Assembly: GCF_017163935.1 (NCBI RefSeq)
Contig: NZ_JABVZR010000001.1
Span: forward strand, 3,038,001 to 3,102,000
DNA length: 64,000 nucleotides
From: Novosphingobium terrae
Lineage (GTDB): Bacteria; Pseudomonadota; Alphaproteobacteria; Sphingomonadales; Sphingomonadaceae
Direction: 5' to 3'
The translations under genes were made by a program, and so were the position numbers. Under the pieces are notes generated by a model that saw only the letters and a list, made by a program, of their open reading frames with translations, was not told the DNA's origin and did not search any database. Below are positions 18,048 through 25,310 of this stretch, one piece after another (the stretch's first letter is position 1; the number at the start of each line of letters is the position of its first letter).

Positions 18048-18107
18048 CCGGCATCCGCCCCCGAAAGGCGGATGCTCGTGGATGATCGAACCTTCAAGGA
18101 GACCCTT

Positions 18108-18569
18108 ATGCGCCTCTCCCCTCTTCTGCTGGCCAGCATGGTGCTGGCCATGCCAGCTCTCGTTCAGCCCGCCATGGCCCAGAGCGCCGATGATGCGCCG
18201 GCTCACGGAAAACCCCTGACGCTTGACCAGTTCCTTTCGCGCCAGACCGCGCGTATCATGGCCGCCGACACCGATGGCGACGGCCGCATCAGCAAGGCCG
18301 AAATGATGGCCGCCGGTGCGGGAGGCAAGGGCGAGAAGGCGGGCGGCAATCCCGAACGCCGTTTCGACCGGATGGACACCAACCATGACGGCTATCTGGA
18401 CAAGGATGAAATCCGCGCCGCCCTCACCGCCCGGTTCCAGCGCATGGACCGCAATGGCGATGGCGTCCTCACGCCCGATGAGCGCATGGGGCAGCGGGGT
18501 GGCAGGCAGCGCGCGAATCAGGGCGCTCAGGGTGGCGGTGACATGCCCGCCCCAGCGCAGCAGCCTTGA
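18108..18569 (+). CDS. Periplasmic EF-hand protein
   Basis: A 153-residue secreted protein with a signal peptide (LLASMVLAMPALVQPAMAQS) and three canonical EF-hand loops: DTDGDGRISKAE, DTNHDGYLDKDE and DRNGDGVLTPDE. A Gly/Gln/Pro-rich tail follows. It should bind Ca2+ in the periplasm. AAGGAG at 18095-18100 sets the start. It is the first gene of the probable operon with an ECF sigma factor, anti-sigma and sensor, so it may buffer or sense a cation for that system; this role is inferred. Confidence 0.88.
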   Translation: MRLSPLLLASMVLAMPALVQPAMAQSADDAPAHGKPLTLDQFLSRQTARIMAADTDGDGRISKAEMMAAGAGGKGEKAGGNPERRFDRMDTNHDGYLDKDEIRAALTARFQRMDRNGDGVLTPDERMGQRGGRQRANQGAQGGGDMPAPAQQP

Positions 18570-18620
18570 TCCTGTGGCGCCCTGCTCTGCTATGCGCTCT
18601 GCTGCCTGCGCGAGTCCGGC

Positions 18621-19214
18621 TTGACCACGCAGGACCCGGATACCGCGCTGATCGCGCAAGACCCGGATGCCGCGCTTGTCGCGCGGATGGGACAGGGCGA
18701 CGAGGGGGCGGTGCGTCAATTCGTCACCGCCCGCCTGCCGCGCGTGCTGGCACTGGGACTGCGCCTGCTGCGCGATCCGGCCGAGGCCGAGGATGTCGCG
18801 CAGGAGGCCTTTACCCGCGCCTGGCGTCAGGCGCCGCGCTGGCAGCCCGGGCAAGGCCGCTTCGACACATGGTTGCATACGGTGACGCTCAACCTGTGCC
18901 GCGACCGGCTGCGCCGCAAACGCCATGCCCCCGTGCCCGGTGGCGAGGACCTGCCCGATCCGCCCGATCCGCAGCCGGGCGCCGATGCCATGCTGGAAGC
19001 CTCCGCACGCGGACAGGCGGTGGCGCAGGCGATTGCCACCTTGCCCGAACGTCAGCGCGAGGCCATCCTGCTGGTGCATTATCAGGACCTTACCAACATC
19101 GCGGCGGCGGAAGTCATGGACATCAGCGTCGAGGCGTTGGAAAGCCTGCTGGCCCGCGGACGCCGCAGCTTGAAGCAGCATTTTGCCCAAAAGGAAGGTT
19201 GGCGCGATGAGTGA
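18621..19214 (+). CDS. ECF-type RNA polymerase sigma factor
   Basis: A 197-residue sigma-70 family protein. Region 2 includes LRLLRDPAEAEDVAQEAFTRAWR and FDTWLHTVTLNLCRDRLRRKR; region 4 is LPERQREAILLVHYQDLTNIAAAEVMDISVEALESLLARGRRSLK. The gene end overlaps the start of the anti-sigma-like gene (ATG at 19207 inside it). The neighbourhood (anti-sigma, CnrX/ZraP-like sensor) resembles the metal-responsive cnrYXH type. Two near-identical promoters at 18016 and 20090 are its likely targets. Confidence 0.93.
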   Translation: MTTQDPDTALIAQDPDAALVARMGQGDEGAVRQFVTARLPRVLALGLRLLRDPAEAEDVAQEAFTRAWRQAPRWQPGQGRFDTWLHTVTLNLCRDRLRRKRHAPVPGGEDLPDPPDPQPGADAMLEASARGQAVAQAIATLPERQREAILLVHYQDLTNIAAAEVMDISVEALESLLARGRRSLKQHFAQKEGWRDE

Positions 19215-19626
19215 AGCCCTGACACCGACGCCAGTGCTGACGATGGCCCGCTTCGCCGAACTGGCGCAGGCCTATGGCGGCGAGATCGCCCGCTGGCCTG
19301 CCGAGGTGCAGGGCGCGGCCCGGCACATGGCGCAGGACCCTCAGGCCTCAGCCTTGCTGGCAGAGGCGGCGGCCCTCGATGCGCAGCTTGATCTCTGGAC
19401 GGTGCCCGCGCCCTCACCACGCCTGCGTCAGGCTGTGACAGGATCGTGGCAGGCGCCGCTTGGTCGGCGCGTGCGGCTGTGGTGGTCGGCGCTGGGACTG
19501 GGCGCGGCACTGGCCGGTGCGGGGGCCGGATTGGCCTTTGCCTCGCTGAGCGGCGTGGCCCTGCCCTCCGCCTCCTCCAGCTTCGAGGCCACGGCCTTCG
19601 GCGATTTCAGCCCGGGAGAAGGATGA
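19207..19626 (+). CDS. Probable membrane anti-sigma factor
   Basis: A 139-residue protein with a cytoplasmic N-terminal helical part (MARFAELAQAYGGEIARWPAEVQGAARHM), one transmembrane segment (around residues 95-118, WWSALGLGAALAGAGAGLAFAS) and a short periplasmic tail. Its start overlaps the sigma gene and its end overlaps the next gene, the usual layout for a sigma/anti-sigma pair. There is no HXXXCXXC zinc motif, so it is not the ZAS type. The assignment rests on context and topology. Confidence 0.75.
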   Translation: MSEALTPTPVLTMARFAELAQAYGGEIARWPAEVQGAARHMAQDPQASALLAEAAALDAQLDLWTVPAPSPRLRQAVTGSWQAPLGRRVRLWWSALGLGAALAGAGAGLAFASLSGVALPSASSSFEATAFGDFSPGEG

Positions 19627-20090
19627 TGAGTCCTTTTATGAGGAATCCGGGCAGCTTGCGGGTCGTCTGTCTGGTCTCGATCCTGCTCAACATCTTTCTG
19701 GTCGCGGGGGGGATTGCCGCCTTTTATCGCCTGCAGGCCAAAGCACCCATGATCGGTGCGGGCGCGATGCACATTGCGGGCGCCGATCTGCCCAAGGATG
19801 AGCGCAAGGCGCTGCGCCAGACCCTGCGCGCCGCCCGCAAAGAGGTGCAGCCCATGGTGCAGGACAATCGTGCCCGGCGCGACGAGGCCGCCAATCTGCT
19901 GAGCGCTCCCGTAGTCGATCAGCCTGCGCTGCTGGCGGCGCTGCAAAAGGTGCGCGAAGGCGATGTGGCCCTGCGCGCCCATGTCGAGGAGCGCGCGGTG
20001 CCCTTCATCGCCACCTTGCCTCAGGCCGATCGCATCAAACTGGCCGAAAGCCTGCAGCGCAAAGGGGTGCTGAAGAAAACCGCAAAATAG
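19626..20090 (+). CDS. Periplasmic sensor, CnrX/ZraP-like (heavy-metal resistance family)
   Basis: A 154-residue protein with an N-terminal membrane anchor (VVCLVSILLNIFLVAGGIAAFY). A four-helix periplasmic domain follows: LPKDERKALRQTLRAARKEVQPMVQDNRARRDEAANLL, then LLAALQKVREGDVALRAHVEERAVPFIATLP. This arrangement matches the Metal_resist/CnrX/ZraP fold that senses metal or envelope damage. The ATG overlaps the stop of the anti-sigma gene (TGATG); 19623 is an alternative. It is likely the signal input for the sigma pair. The classic metal-ligand His are not evident. Confidence 0.75.
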   Translation: MSPFMRNPGSLRVVCLVSILLNIFLVAGGIAAFYRLQAKAPMIGAGAMHIAGADLPKDERKALRQTLRAARKEVQPMVQDNRARRDEAANLLSAPVVDQPALLAALQKVREGDVALRAHVEERAVPFIATLPQADRIKLAESLQRKGVLKKTAK

Positions 20091-20121
20091 CGCGACGGAA
20101 AAACCGCCACGCGGCGTTCAA
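20090..20121 (+). promoter_or_regulatory. Candidate ECF-sigma promoter P2 (DUF1800/DUF1501 operon)
   Basis: GCGCGACGGAA (20090-20100), 13 bases, then GCGTTCAA (20114-20121), identical in both blocks and spacing to P1 at 18016. It starts at the last base of the sensor gene and lies 29 bases before the DUF1800 start. Confidence 0.7.
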
Positions 20122-20150
20122 AAAGGGCAGACCCATAGAGGACAGCATCC

Positions 20151-21551
20151 ATGCCGGTTTCCCATGCTCTCTCCCCTCAGGCGATCGCGCTCAACCGCTT
20201 CGGGCTGGGCGCCAGCCCCGGCGCCGCGCCCGCCGATCCGCGCGGCTGGCTGCTGGACCAGTTCGCACATTACGAGCCCCGCCCGGCCGGTTTCGCCGCC
20301 CTGCCCGATGCCGGGGCAATGGTCACCGCCTATCAGGCCGAACGCCGGATGGAGCGGAAAAACCAACCTCCCGCCCCTGCTGACGGGACCGGCGTGAAAG
20401 ACCCCGCCCTGCTCGCCGCGCGTCAGGATTACGGGCAGCAGGTGCAGGCGCTCTATCGCGCGGCGGTGCAGGCGCGCAGCGATGCCGCGCTGCAGACTCA
20501 GGCGCCCTTCGTCGAGCGCATGGTCCATTTCTGGTCGAACCATTTCTGCGTTTCGGTCGATAATCAGCCCGTCACCGCCTATGCCGGTGCCTTCGAACGC
20601 GATGCGATCCGCCCCCATGTGTTGGGCCGCTTCGAGGATATGGCCATGGCGGTGGAGCATCACCCCGCCATGCTGATCTACCTCAACCAGAACCAGTCGA
20701 TCGGCCCGAACAGTGTTGCTGCCCAACGTGGCGATCCGGCCAAGCGGCGGGGCCTGAACGAAAACCTCGGGCGTGAAATCATGGAGTTGCACACGCTGGG
20801 CGTGCGCAGCGGCTATACGCAGGCCGATGTCACCGAATTTGCCCGCGCGCTGACGGGCTGGTCGGTCTCGGGCGCGGAGAGCAACGAGCCCGGCACCTTC
20901 CTCTTCCGCGACCGCCAGCATGAGCCGGGCTCGCGCCAGATCCTTGGCCGCACCTATCATCAGTTGGGCGAACATCAGGCCCGCGCCGCTCTGGCGGATT
21001 TCACCCATGCGCCCGCCACGGCCACCCATATCGCCACCAAGCTGGCCCGCCATTTCGCCGGTGATACGCCCCCGCCCGCCATGGTCGAGCGGCTGGCGGG
21101 CGTGTTTTCCAGCAGCGGCGGCGATCTGCCCACGCTCTACAAGGCGCTGATCGACAGCCCCGAGGCCTGGCAGCCCCAGCCCCTCAAGTTCAAGACGCCC
21201 TGGGAATGGACCATCTCGGCCCTGCGCGGTCTGGGGCGCGGCGAGACCGGCGCGATCCAGATGGCTGCCGTGCAGCGCCAACTGGGCCAGCAGGTATGGA
21301 AGCCGGGCTCGCCCGCCGGATGGGACGATATCAGCGCCAGCTGGATCGCGCCCGATGCGCTGATGCGCCGCGTGGAATTCGCCCAGCGGCTGGTGTTACC
21401 GCTGGGCGACCAGATCGATGCGCGGGCGCTGGCACCGCGTTTGCTGCCCGCCTCGCTCGATCCGGCGACCGCCGGGCAGGTTGCCATGGCGGAAAGCCCG
21501 GCCAGCGCTCTGGCGCTGCTGCTGGTGTCCCCCGATTTTCTGCGGAGATAA
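20151..21551 (+). CDS. DUF1800 family protein
   Basis: A 466-residue protein with the family signatures ALNRFGLGASPG at the start, ERMVHFWSNHFCVS, YAGAFERDAIRPHVLGRFEDM, GLNENLGREIMELHTLGV and VTEFARALTGWSV. DUF1800 proteins are nearly always encoded beside a DUF1501 protein; their biochemical role is unknown. No clear signal peptide is visible, so export, if any, is by another route. AGAGGA precedes the ATG. Placed under candidate promoter P2, 2 bases before the DUF1501 gene. Confidence 0.93.
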   Translation: MPVSHALSPQAIALNRFGLGASPGAAPADPRGWLLDQFAHYEPRPAGFAALPDAGAMVTAYQAERRMERKNQPPAPADGTGVKDPALLAARQDYGQQVQALYRAAVQARSDAALQTQAPFVERMVHFWSNHFCVSVDNQPVTAYAGAFERDAIRPHVLGRFEDMAMAVEHHPAMLIYLNQNQSIGPNSVAAQRGDPAKRRGLNENLGREIMELHTLGVRSGYTQADVTEFARALTGWSVSGAESNEPGTFLFRDRQHEPGSRQILGRTYHQLGEHQARAALADFTHAPATATHIATKLARHFAGDTPPPAMVERLAGVFSSSGGDLPTLYKALIDSPEAWQPQPLKFKTPWEWTISALRGLGRGETGAIQMAAVQRQLGQQVWKPGSPAGWDDISASWIAPDALMRRVEFAQRLVLPLGDQIDARALAPRLLPASLDPATAGQVAMAESPASALALLLVSPDFLRR

Positions 21552-21553
21552 AC

Positions 21554-22732
21554 ATGAGCCATCCCATTCTTGCCCCCCTCCTTGGCCGCCGTCGTTTCAT
21601 CGCCTGCGCGGGTGCCGGGCTGGGCGCGATGCTGGTCTCGCCGCAACTGGTGCTGGCCGCCGCCCAGACCGAGCGGCGCTTTATCTTCATCATCCAGCGC
21701 GGCGCCGCCGATGGGCTGAACATCGTGGTGCCCTATGCCGATCCGGCCTATGCGCGGCTACGCGGCGATCTGGCCATCGATCCGGCCACGGCAACCAGGC
21801 TGGACGGCACCTTTGCGCTGCACCCCTCGCTGAAGCAGACCGCAGCGATGTTCGCGGCGAAACAGGCTTTGTTCGTGCATGCCGCCGCCTCCCCCTACCG
21901 TGACCGCTCGCATTTCGATGGCCAGAACGTGCTGGAGACGGGCGGCACCCAGCCCTACCAGACCCGCGACGGCTGGCTCAACCGCCTGACCGGCATGCTG
22001 CCCCCGCTGCATGGAGGGGATAGCGCGATTGCCATTGCCGCCACCGTGCCTCAGGCGCTGCGCGGGGGCGTGGAGGTCTCCAGCTATGCGCCCTCGGCCC
22101 TGCCTCAGCCTTCGGACGATCTGATGATGCGGGTGGGGCAGCTTTACGCCAGGGACGAGCAGTTCCACCCGGCATGGTCCGCCGCCCTGGCCGCGCGCGA
22201 TCTGGCCGAGGGCACGGGCGCCAAGCAGGACCCGGCCTCGCTGGGGCATCTGACGGCCAGCTTCCTGACCAAGCCCGCAGGCCCGCGCATTGCCATGCTG
22301 GAAACCAGCGGCTGGGATACGCATAGCGGGCAGAACAACCGGCTCGCGGGGCAATTGAAGGCGCTCGACACGCTGCTGGCTTCTCTGCGCGACGGGCTGG
22401 GGCCGGTCTGGGCGCAGACGACCGTGGTGGTCGCCACCGAATTCGGGCGGACCGCCGCCGCCAATGGCACGGGCGGTACGGATCATGGCACAGGCTCGGT
22501 GGCCTGGGTGCTGGGCGGAAACGTGCGCGGCGGGCGCGTGGTGGCCGACTGGCCGGGGCTGGCGAATGGCCAGCTCTATCAGAACCGCGATCTGCGGCCC
22601 ACGGTCGGTCTCGACGCTTTGATCGCCGGCGTGGCGGGGGAGGCACTGGCGCTCGACCCCGATCATGTGGCGCGGGTGCTGTTCCCGCTGGCAGGCGGGG
22701 CGCGTCCTGTGACAGGGCTGGTGTCGGTCTAG
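21554..22732 (+). CDS. DUF1501 family protein with Tat signal
   Basis: A 392-residue protein with a twin-arginine signal (LLGRRRFIACAGAGLGAMLVSPQLVLA) and alkaline-phosphatase-superfamily-like motifs of DUF1501: RGAADGLNIVVPYADPAY, HAAASPYRDRSHFDGQNVLE, SGWDTHSGQ, VVATEFGRT and GGTDHGTGSVAWVLGG. These His/Asp residues suggest a metal site, as in sulfatase-like enzymes. GGAG at 21544-21547 supports the ATG at 21554. It is the second gene of the DUF1800-DUF1501 pair. The substrate is unknown. Confidence 0.93.
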   Translation: MSHPILAPLLGRRRFIACAGAGLGAMLVSPQLVLAAAQTERRFIFIIQRGAADGLNIVVPYADPAYARLRGDLAIDPATATRLDGTFALHPSLKQTAAMFAAKQALFVHAAASPYRDRSHFDGQNVLETGGTQPYQTRDGWLNRLTGMLPPLHGGDSAIAIAATVPQALRGGVEVSSYAPSALPQPSDDLMMRVGQLYARDEQFHPAWSAALAARDLAEGTGAKQDPASLGHLTASFLTKPAGPRIAMLETSGWDTHSGQNNRLAGQLKALDTLLASLRDGLGPVWAQTTVVVATEFGRTAAANGTGGTDHGTGSVAWVLGGNVRGGRVVADWPGLANGQLYQNRDLRPTVGLDALIAGVAGEALALDPDHVARVLFPLAGGARPVTGLVSV

Positions 22733-22838
22733 GCTCTGGCGGCCATCAATGCATGCTGCGAACCAGCAAAGGTGGCGAGCTAAAGATCGAAGGAAAATGC
22801 CCACTTAACAAGGGGCTGATACACCTCAGAGGAGGTGA

Positions 22839-22928
22839 TGGCGGAGAGGCAGGGATTCGAACCCTGGATACCCTCACGAGTATGCCGCATTTCGAGTGCG
22901 GTGCATTCGACCACTCTGCCACCTCTCC
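22839..22928 (-). tRNA. tRNA-Ser (anticodon CGA)
   Basis: A 90-base class II tRNA on the minus strand: acceptor GGAGAGG, D-arm, anticodon stem-loop CCGCACTCGAAATGCGG (anticodon CGA), long variable arm ATACTCGTGAGGGTAT, T-arm GGGTTCGAATCCC, discriminator G and encoded CCA. Confidence 0.95.
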
Positions 22929-23088
22929 GCAAGGTAGGAACAAAAGCCTTTTGGGAAGGCCCTCATCCGGTCGGGAGCCGCCCCCTAGCCAATGATTCTC
23001 ACCTTGCCAAGCCCTTAAAACGACATGACGGTGGATTTTCCTCTCGCCTTGCTTGTTCTCCACAACCCCAGCGCCTATATTCAAGCTC

Positions 23089-23469
23089 ATGGACCGTGCG
23101 AGTTTCTTTTCACCCCAGGCCGGCCGCCGCATCGATGTGCCGCGCGCCAGCCACGCCAGCTTTGCCATCGGCGATGTGGTACGCCATCGCGAATATGATT
23201 TCCGGGGCGTCGTCTTCGATATCGACCCCGTCTTCGCCAACAGCGAGGAATGGTACGAATCGATCCCCAAGGATCTGCGCCCCCGCCGCGACCAACCCTA
23301 TTATCACCTCTTCGCCGAGAATGAGGATGGGGCCTATATCGCCTATGTCAGCCAGCAGAACCTGCTGGAAGACAGCGAGACCGGCCCGGTGGACCATCCC
23401 CAGCTCGAACAGATCTTCGAGGATTTCGACGGCTCACGCTATCCGCTGCGCCGCGCCATGAGCCACTAA
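23089..23469 (+). CDS. hspQ: Heat shock protein HspQ (YccV-like)
   Basis: A 126-residue protein with the hemimethylated-DNA-binding / YccV fold: ASFAIGDVVRHREYDFRGVVFDIDPVFANSEEWY, RRDQPYYHLFAENEDGAYIAYVSQQNL. In enterobacteria HspQ acts as a Lon specificity-enhancing factor and is turned over by Lon. The start at 23089 (MDRASFFSPQAG) is used; the frame opens 12 codons earlier without support. Followed by a strong hairpin terminator. Confidence 0.9.
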   Translation: MDRASFFSPQAGRRIDVPRASHASFAIGDVVRHREYDFRGVVFDIDPVFANSEEWYESIPKDLRPRRDQPYYHLFAENEDGAYIAYVSQQNLLEDSETGPVDHPQLEQIFEDFDGSRYPLRRAMSH

Positions 23470-23493
23470 GCAGCACACCAATCGCCGGATACG

Positions 23494-23523
23494 AAAAGGG
23501 CGCCCCGCAAGGCGCCCTTTTTG
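23494..23523. terminator. Bidirectional terminator, hspQ / ABC permease
   Basis: AAAAGGGCGCC (23494-23504) pairs with GGCGCCC (23511-23517) and is followed by TTTTT. The A-tract on the left makes it usable on both strands, between convergent genes. Confidence 0.9.
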
Positions 23524-23545
23524 CTGTCTGCCCGTCGTGAAACCC

Positions 23546-24439
23546 TTAGCCCTTCAGCTTCCAGCCCGAACGCAGCATGCGATAGGCCGCAAAGCCCAGC
23601 ACGATGTTCAACGCCAGCAGCCCCAGCGCGCCATGCAGCACGTCCTGATTCGTCGTGCCGATGTCGCTCTGCCCCAGAAAGCCGAAGCGGAAGCCGGAGA
23701 TCACATAGAAGAAGGGATTCACCCGGCTCACCGACTGAAAGGCGGGCGACAGATTGTCGATCACGTAAAACGTGCCCGAGAGCAGCGCCATCGGCTGGAT
23801 CACGAAATTGGTGATGGCCGCGTTATGATCGAACTTCTCGGCCCAGATCGAGGACATCAGGCCGATCTGCGCCAGCATCAGCGGCCCCATCAGCCCGAAC
23901 CACACCAGCGCCCAGGGATGCGCCACACTCAGGCTGACCCCCGGCCACAGCAGCATCGCGCCCGCCAGAGCACAGCCCACCATAATGCCGCGCGTCATCG
24001 CGCCAGCCAGCATGCCCACCATCAGTTCTCCGGTGGAAAGCGGCGGCATCAGGAAATCGATGATCGTGCCCTGCATCTTGCCCGCCAGAAAACTGAAGGA
24101 AGCATTCTGGAAGGCATTGTTCATCATGCCCATCATGATCAGGCCCGGCGCCACGAAGGTGGCGAAGTTCACGCCCAGCACCATGCGGTTGCCGCGCCCC
24201 ATCGCCACGGTGAAGATCACCAGAAAAAGCAGCGTGGTGACGGCAGGGGCCCAGATTGTCTGCGTATGCACCTTTAAAAACCGGCGGACCTCCTTCATAT
24301 AGAGGGTCCACAAGCCCAGGCGGTTGACGCCATGGATGATCGGCACACCCTGCGGCGGGAAACCGCGCGGCAACAGGGCAGGTTTGACTTGCTGCGCCCC
24401 AAGGGCGTTTTCAGCGGCAAAGCGGGGTTGATCGGCCAT
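23546..24439 (-). CDS. ABC-2 type transporter permease
   Basis: A 297-residue inner-membrane protein with six predicted helices (TTLLFLVIFTVAMG, FATFVAPGLIMMGMM, GIMVGCALAGAMLLWPG, WFGLMGPLMLAQIGLM, MALLSGTFYVIDNL, LLALNIVLGFAAYRML). It has the ABC-2 signature region FVIQPMALLSGTFYVIDNLSPAFQSVSRVNPFFYVISGFR, with its LSGxF-YP-like loop. It resembles YadH/NodJ-type exporter permeases. No ATPase partner lies adjacent. The start MADQPRF at 24439 is preferred, and the gene is divergent from gcrA with 75 bases between. Confidence 0.9.
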   Translation of the reverse strand: MADQPRFAAENALGAQQVKPALLPRGFPPQGVPIIHGVNRLGLWTLYMKEVRRFLKVHTQTIWAPAVTTLLFLVIFTVAMGRGNRMVLGVNFATFVAPGLIMMGMMNNAFQNASFSFLAGKMQGTIIDFLMPPLSTGELMVGMLAGAMTRGIMVGCALAGAMLLWPGVSLSVAHPWALVWFGLMGPLMLAQIGLMSSIWAEKFDHNAAITNFVIQPMALLSGTFYVIDNLSPAFQSVSRVNPFFYVISGFRFGFLGQSDIGTTNQDVLHGALGLLALNIVLGFAAYRMLRSGWKLKG

Positions 24440-24514
24440 GGCTAGGCGACTATCGGGGTCTTTCGCGGCTGGCAAGCGCCCGCTTGTCACCCACACTCGA
24501 ATTTCGGACAATCG

Positions 24515-25219
24515 ATGAGCTGGACCGACGAACGCATCGACAAATTGACCCGCATGTGGGAGGGCGGCTCGACCGCCTCCCAGATCGCGGAGGAACTGGG
24601 CGGAGTGAGCCGCAATGCCGTGATCGGCAAGGCGCACCGCCTGGGGCTTAAAGCACGCCCCTCACCCGTGAAGGCCAATGAGCGCTCGGACGATACGCCC
24701 GCCGCGCCCCCGCCGCCCCGCGCCCCGCGCCCGGTGGAAGCGGCTCCCGCAGCGCCCGCGCCTGCCGCTCCGCCGCCGCCGCGTGCTGCAGCGCCAGTGC
24801 CGCGTCCGGCCCCTGCCGCTCCGCCGCCGCCAGCACCCGTGGCTGCCGCGCCCGCTTCGGATGCGCCCGCTGCCGCGCCTTCGCCGCGCATCGTCTCGGT
24901 CGGCCCCGGCGGCTTCCTGCGTCAGGGCCCCGGCGATCAGCAGGCTCCGATCCCGCCGGCCCCGCCGCGCCGTCTGGTGCCCGCCAAGCCGAGCGCCGAT
25001 GTGGCCGACAAGACCAGCCTGCTGGATCTGAACGACCGTATCTGCCGCTGGCCGATGGGCCACCCCGGCGAGCCCGACTTCCACTTCTGCGGTGACAAGG
25101 TGAACCCCGGTTTCCCTTACTGCGTCGAACATTGCGGCCGGGCCTATCAGGCGCAGCTGCCGCGTGGTGCGCGCCGTCCCCCTCCGCCCCTGCCTTTCGG
25201 TGGTCCCCGCCTGCGCTGA
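24515..25219 (+). CDS. gcrA: GcrA cell-cycle regulator
   Basis: A 234-residue alphaproteobacterial transcription factor that binds sigma-70 region 2 and activates promoters carrying CcrM-methylated GANTC sites. The DNA-binding N-terminus is intact (MSWTDERIDKLTRMWEGGSTASQIAEELG, VSRNAVIGKAHRLGL). A long Ala/Pro linker of about 100 residues follows, then the C-terminal sigma-interacting part with Cys/His (DRICRWPMGHPGEPDFHFCGDKV, PYCVEHCGRAYQ). The linker is longer than in Caulobacter. A hairpin terminator follows. Confidence 0.96.
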   Translation: MSWTDERIDKLTRMWEGGSTASQIAEELGGVSRNAVIGKAHRLGLKARPSPVKANERSDDTPAAPPPPRAPRPVEAAPAAPAPAAPPPPRAAAPVPRPAPAAPPPPAPVAAAPASDAPAAAPSPRIVSVGPGGFLRQGPGDQQAPIPPAPPRRLVPAKPSADVADKTSLLDLNDRICRWPMGHPGEPDFHFCGDKVNPGFPYCVEHCGRAYQAQLPRGARRPPPPLPFGGPRLR

Positions 25220-25259
25220 GCAGGTCGGGCCCCACCGGGCACGATTTTGATACAATTCG

Positions 25260-25296
25260 ACGCGCGGTAGCCAGTTGTGGCCTACCGCGCGTTTTG
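25260..25296 (+). terminator. Terminator after gcrA
   Basis: CGCGCGGTAG (25261-25270) pairs with CTACCGCGCG (25282-25291), followed by TTTT. It ends 15 bases before the next gene. Confidence 0.85.
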
Positions 25297-25310
25297 CGAT
25301 CAGCCTTGCG

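Noticed and set aside
16698..19190. An 830-residue histidine kinase extending to 19190
   Set aside because: The homologous part begins at 17897; the upstream stretch is antisense to the EF-hand and sigma genes.
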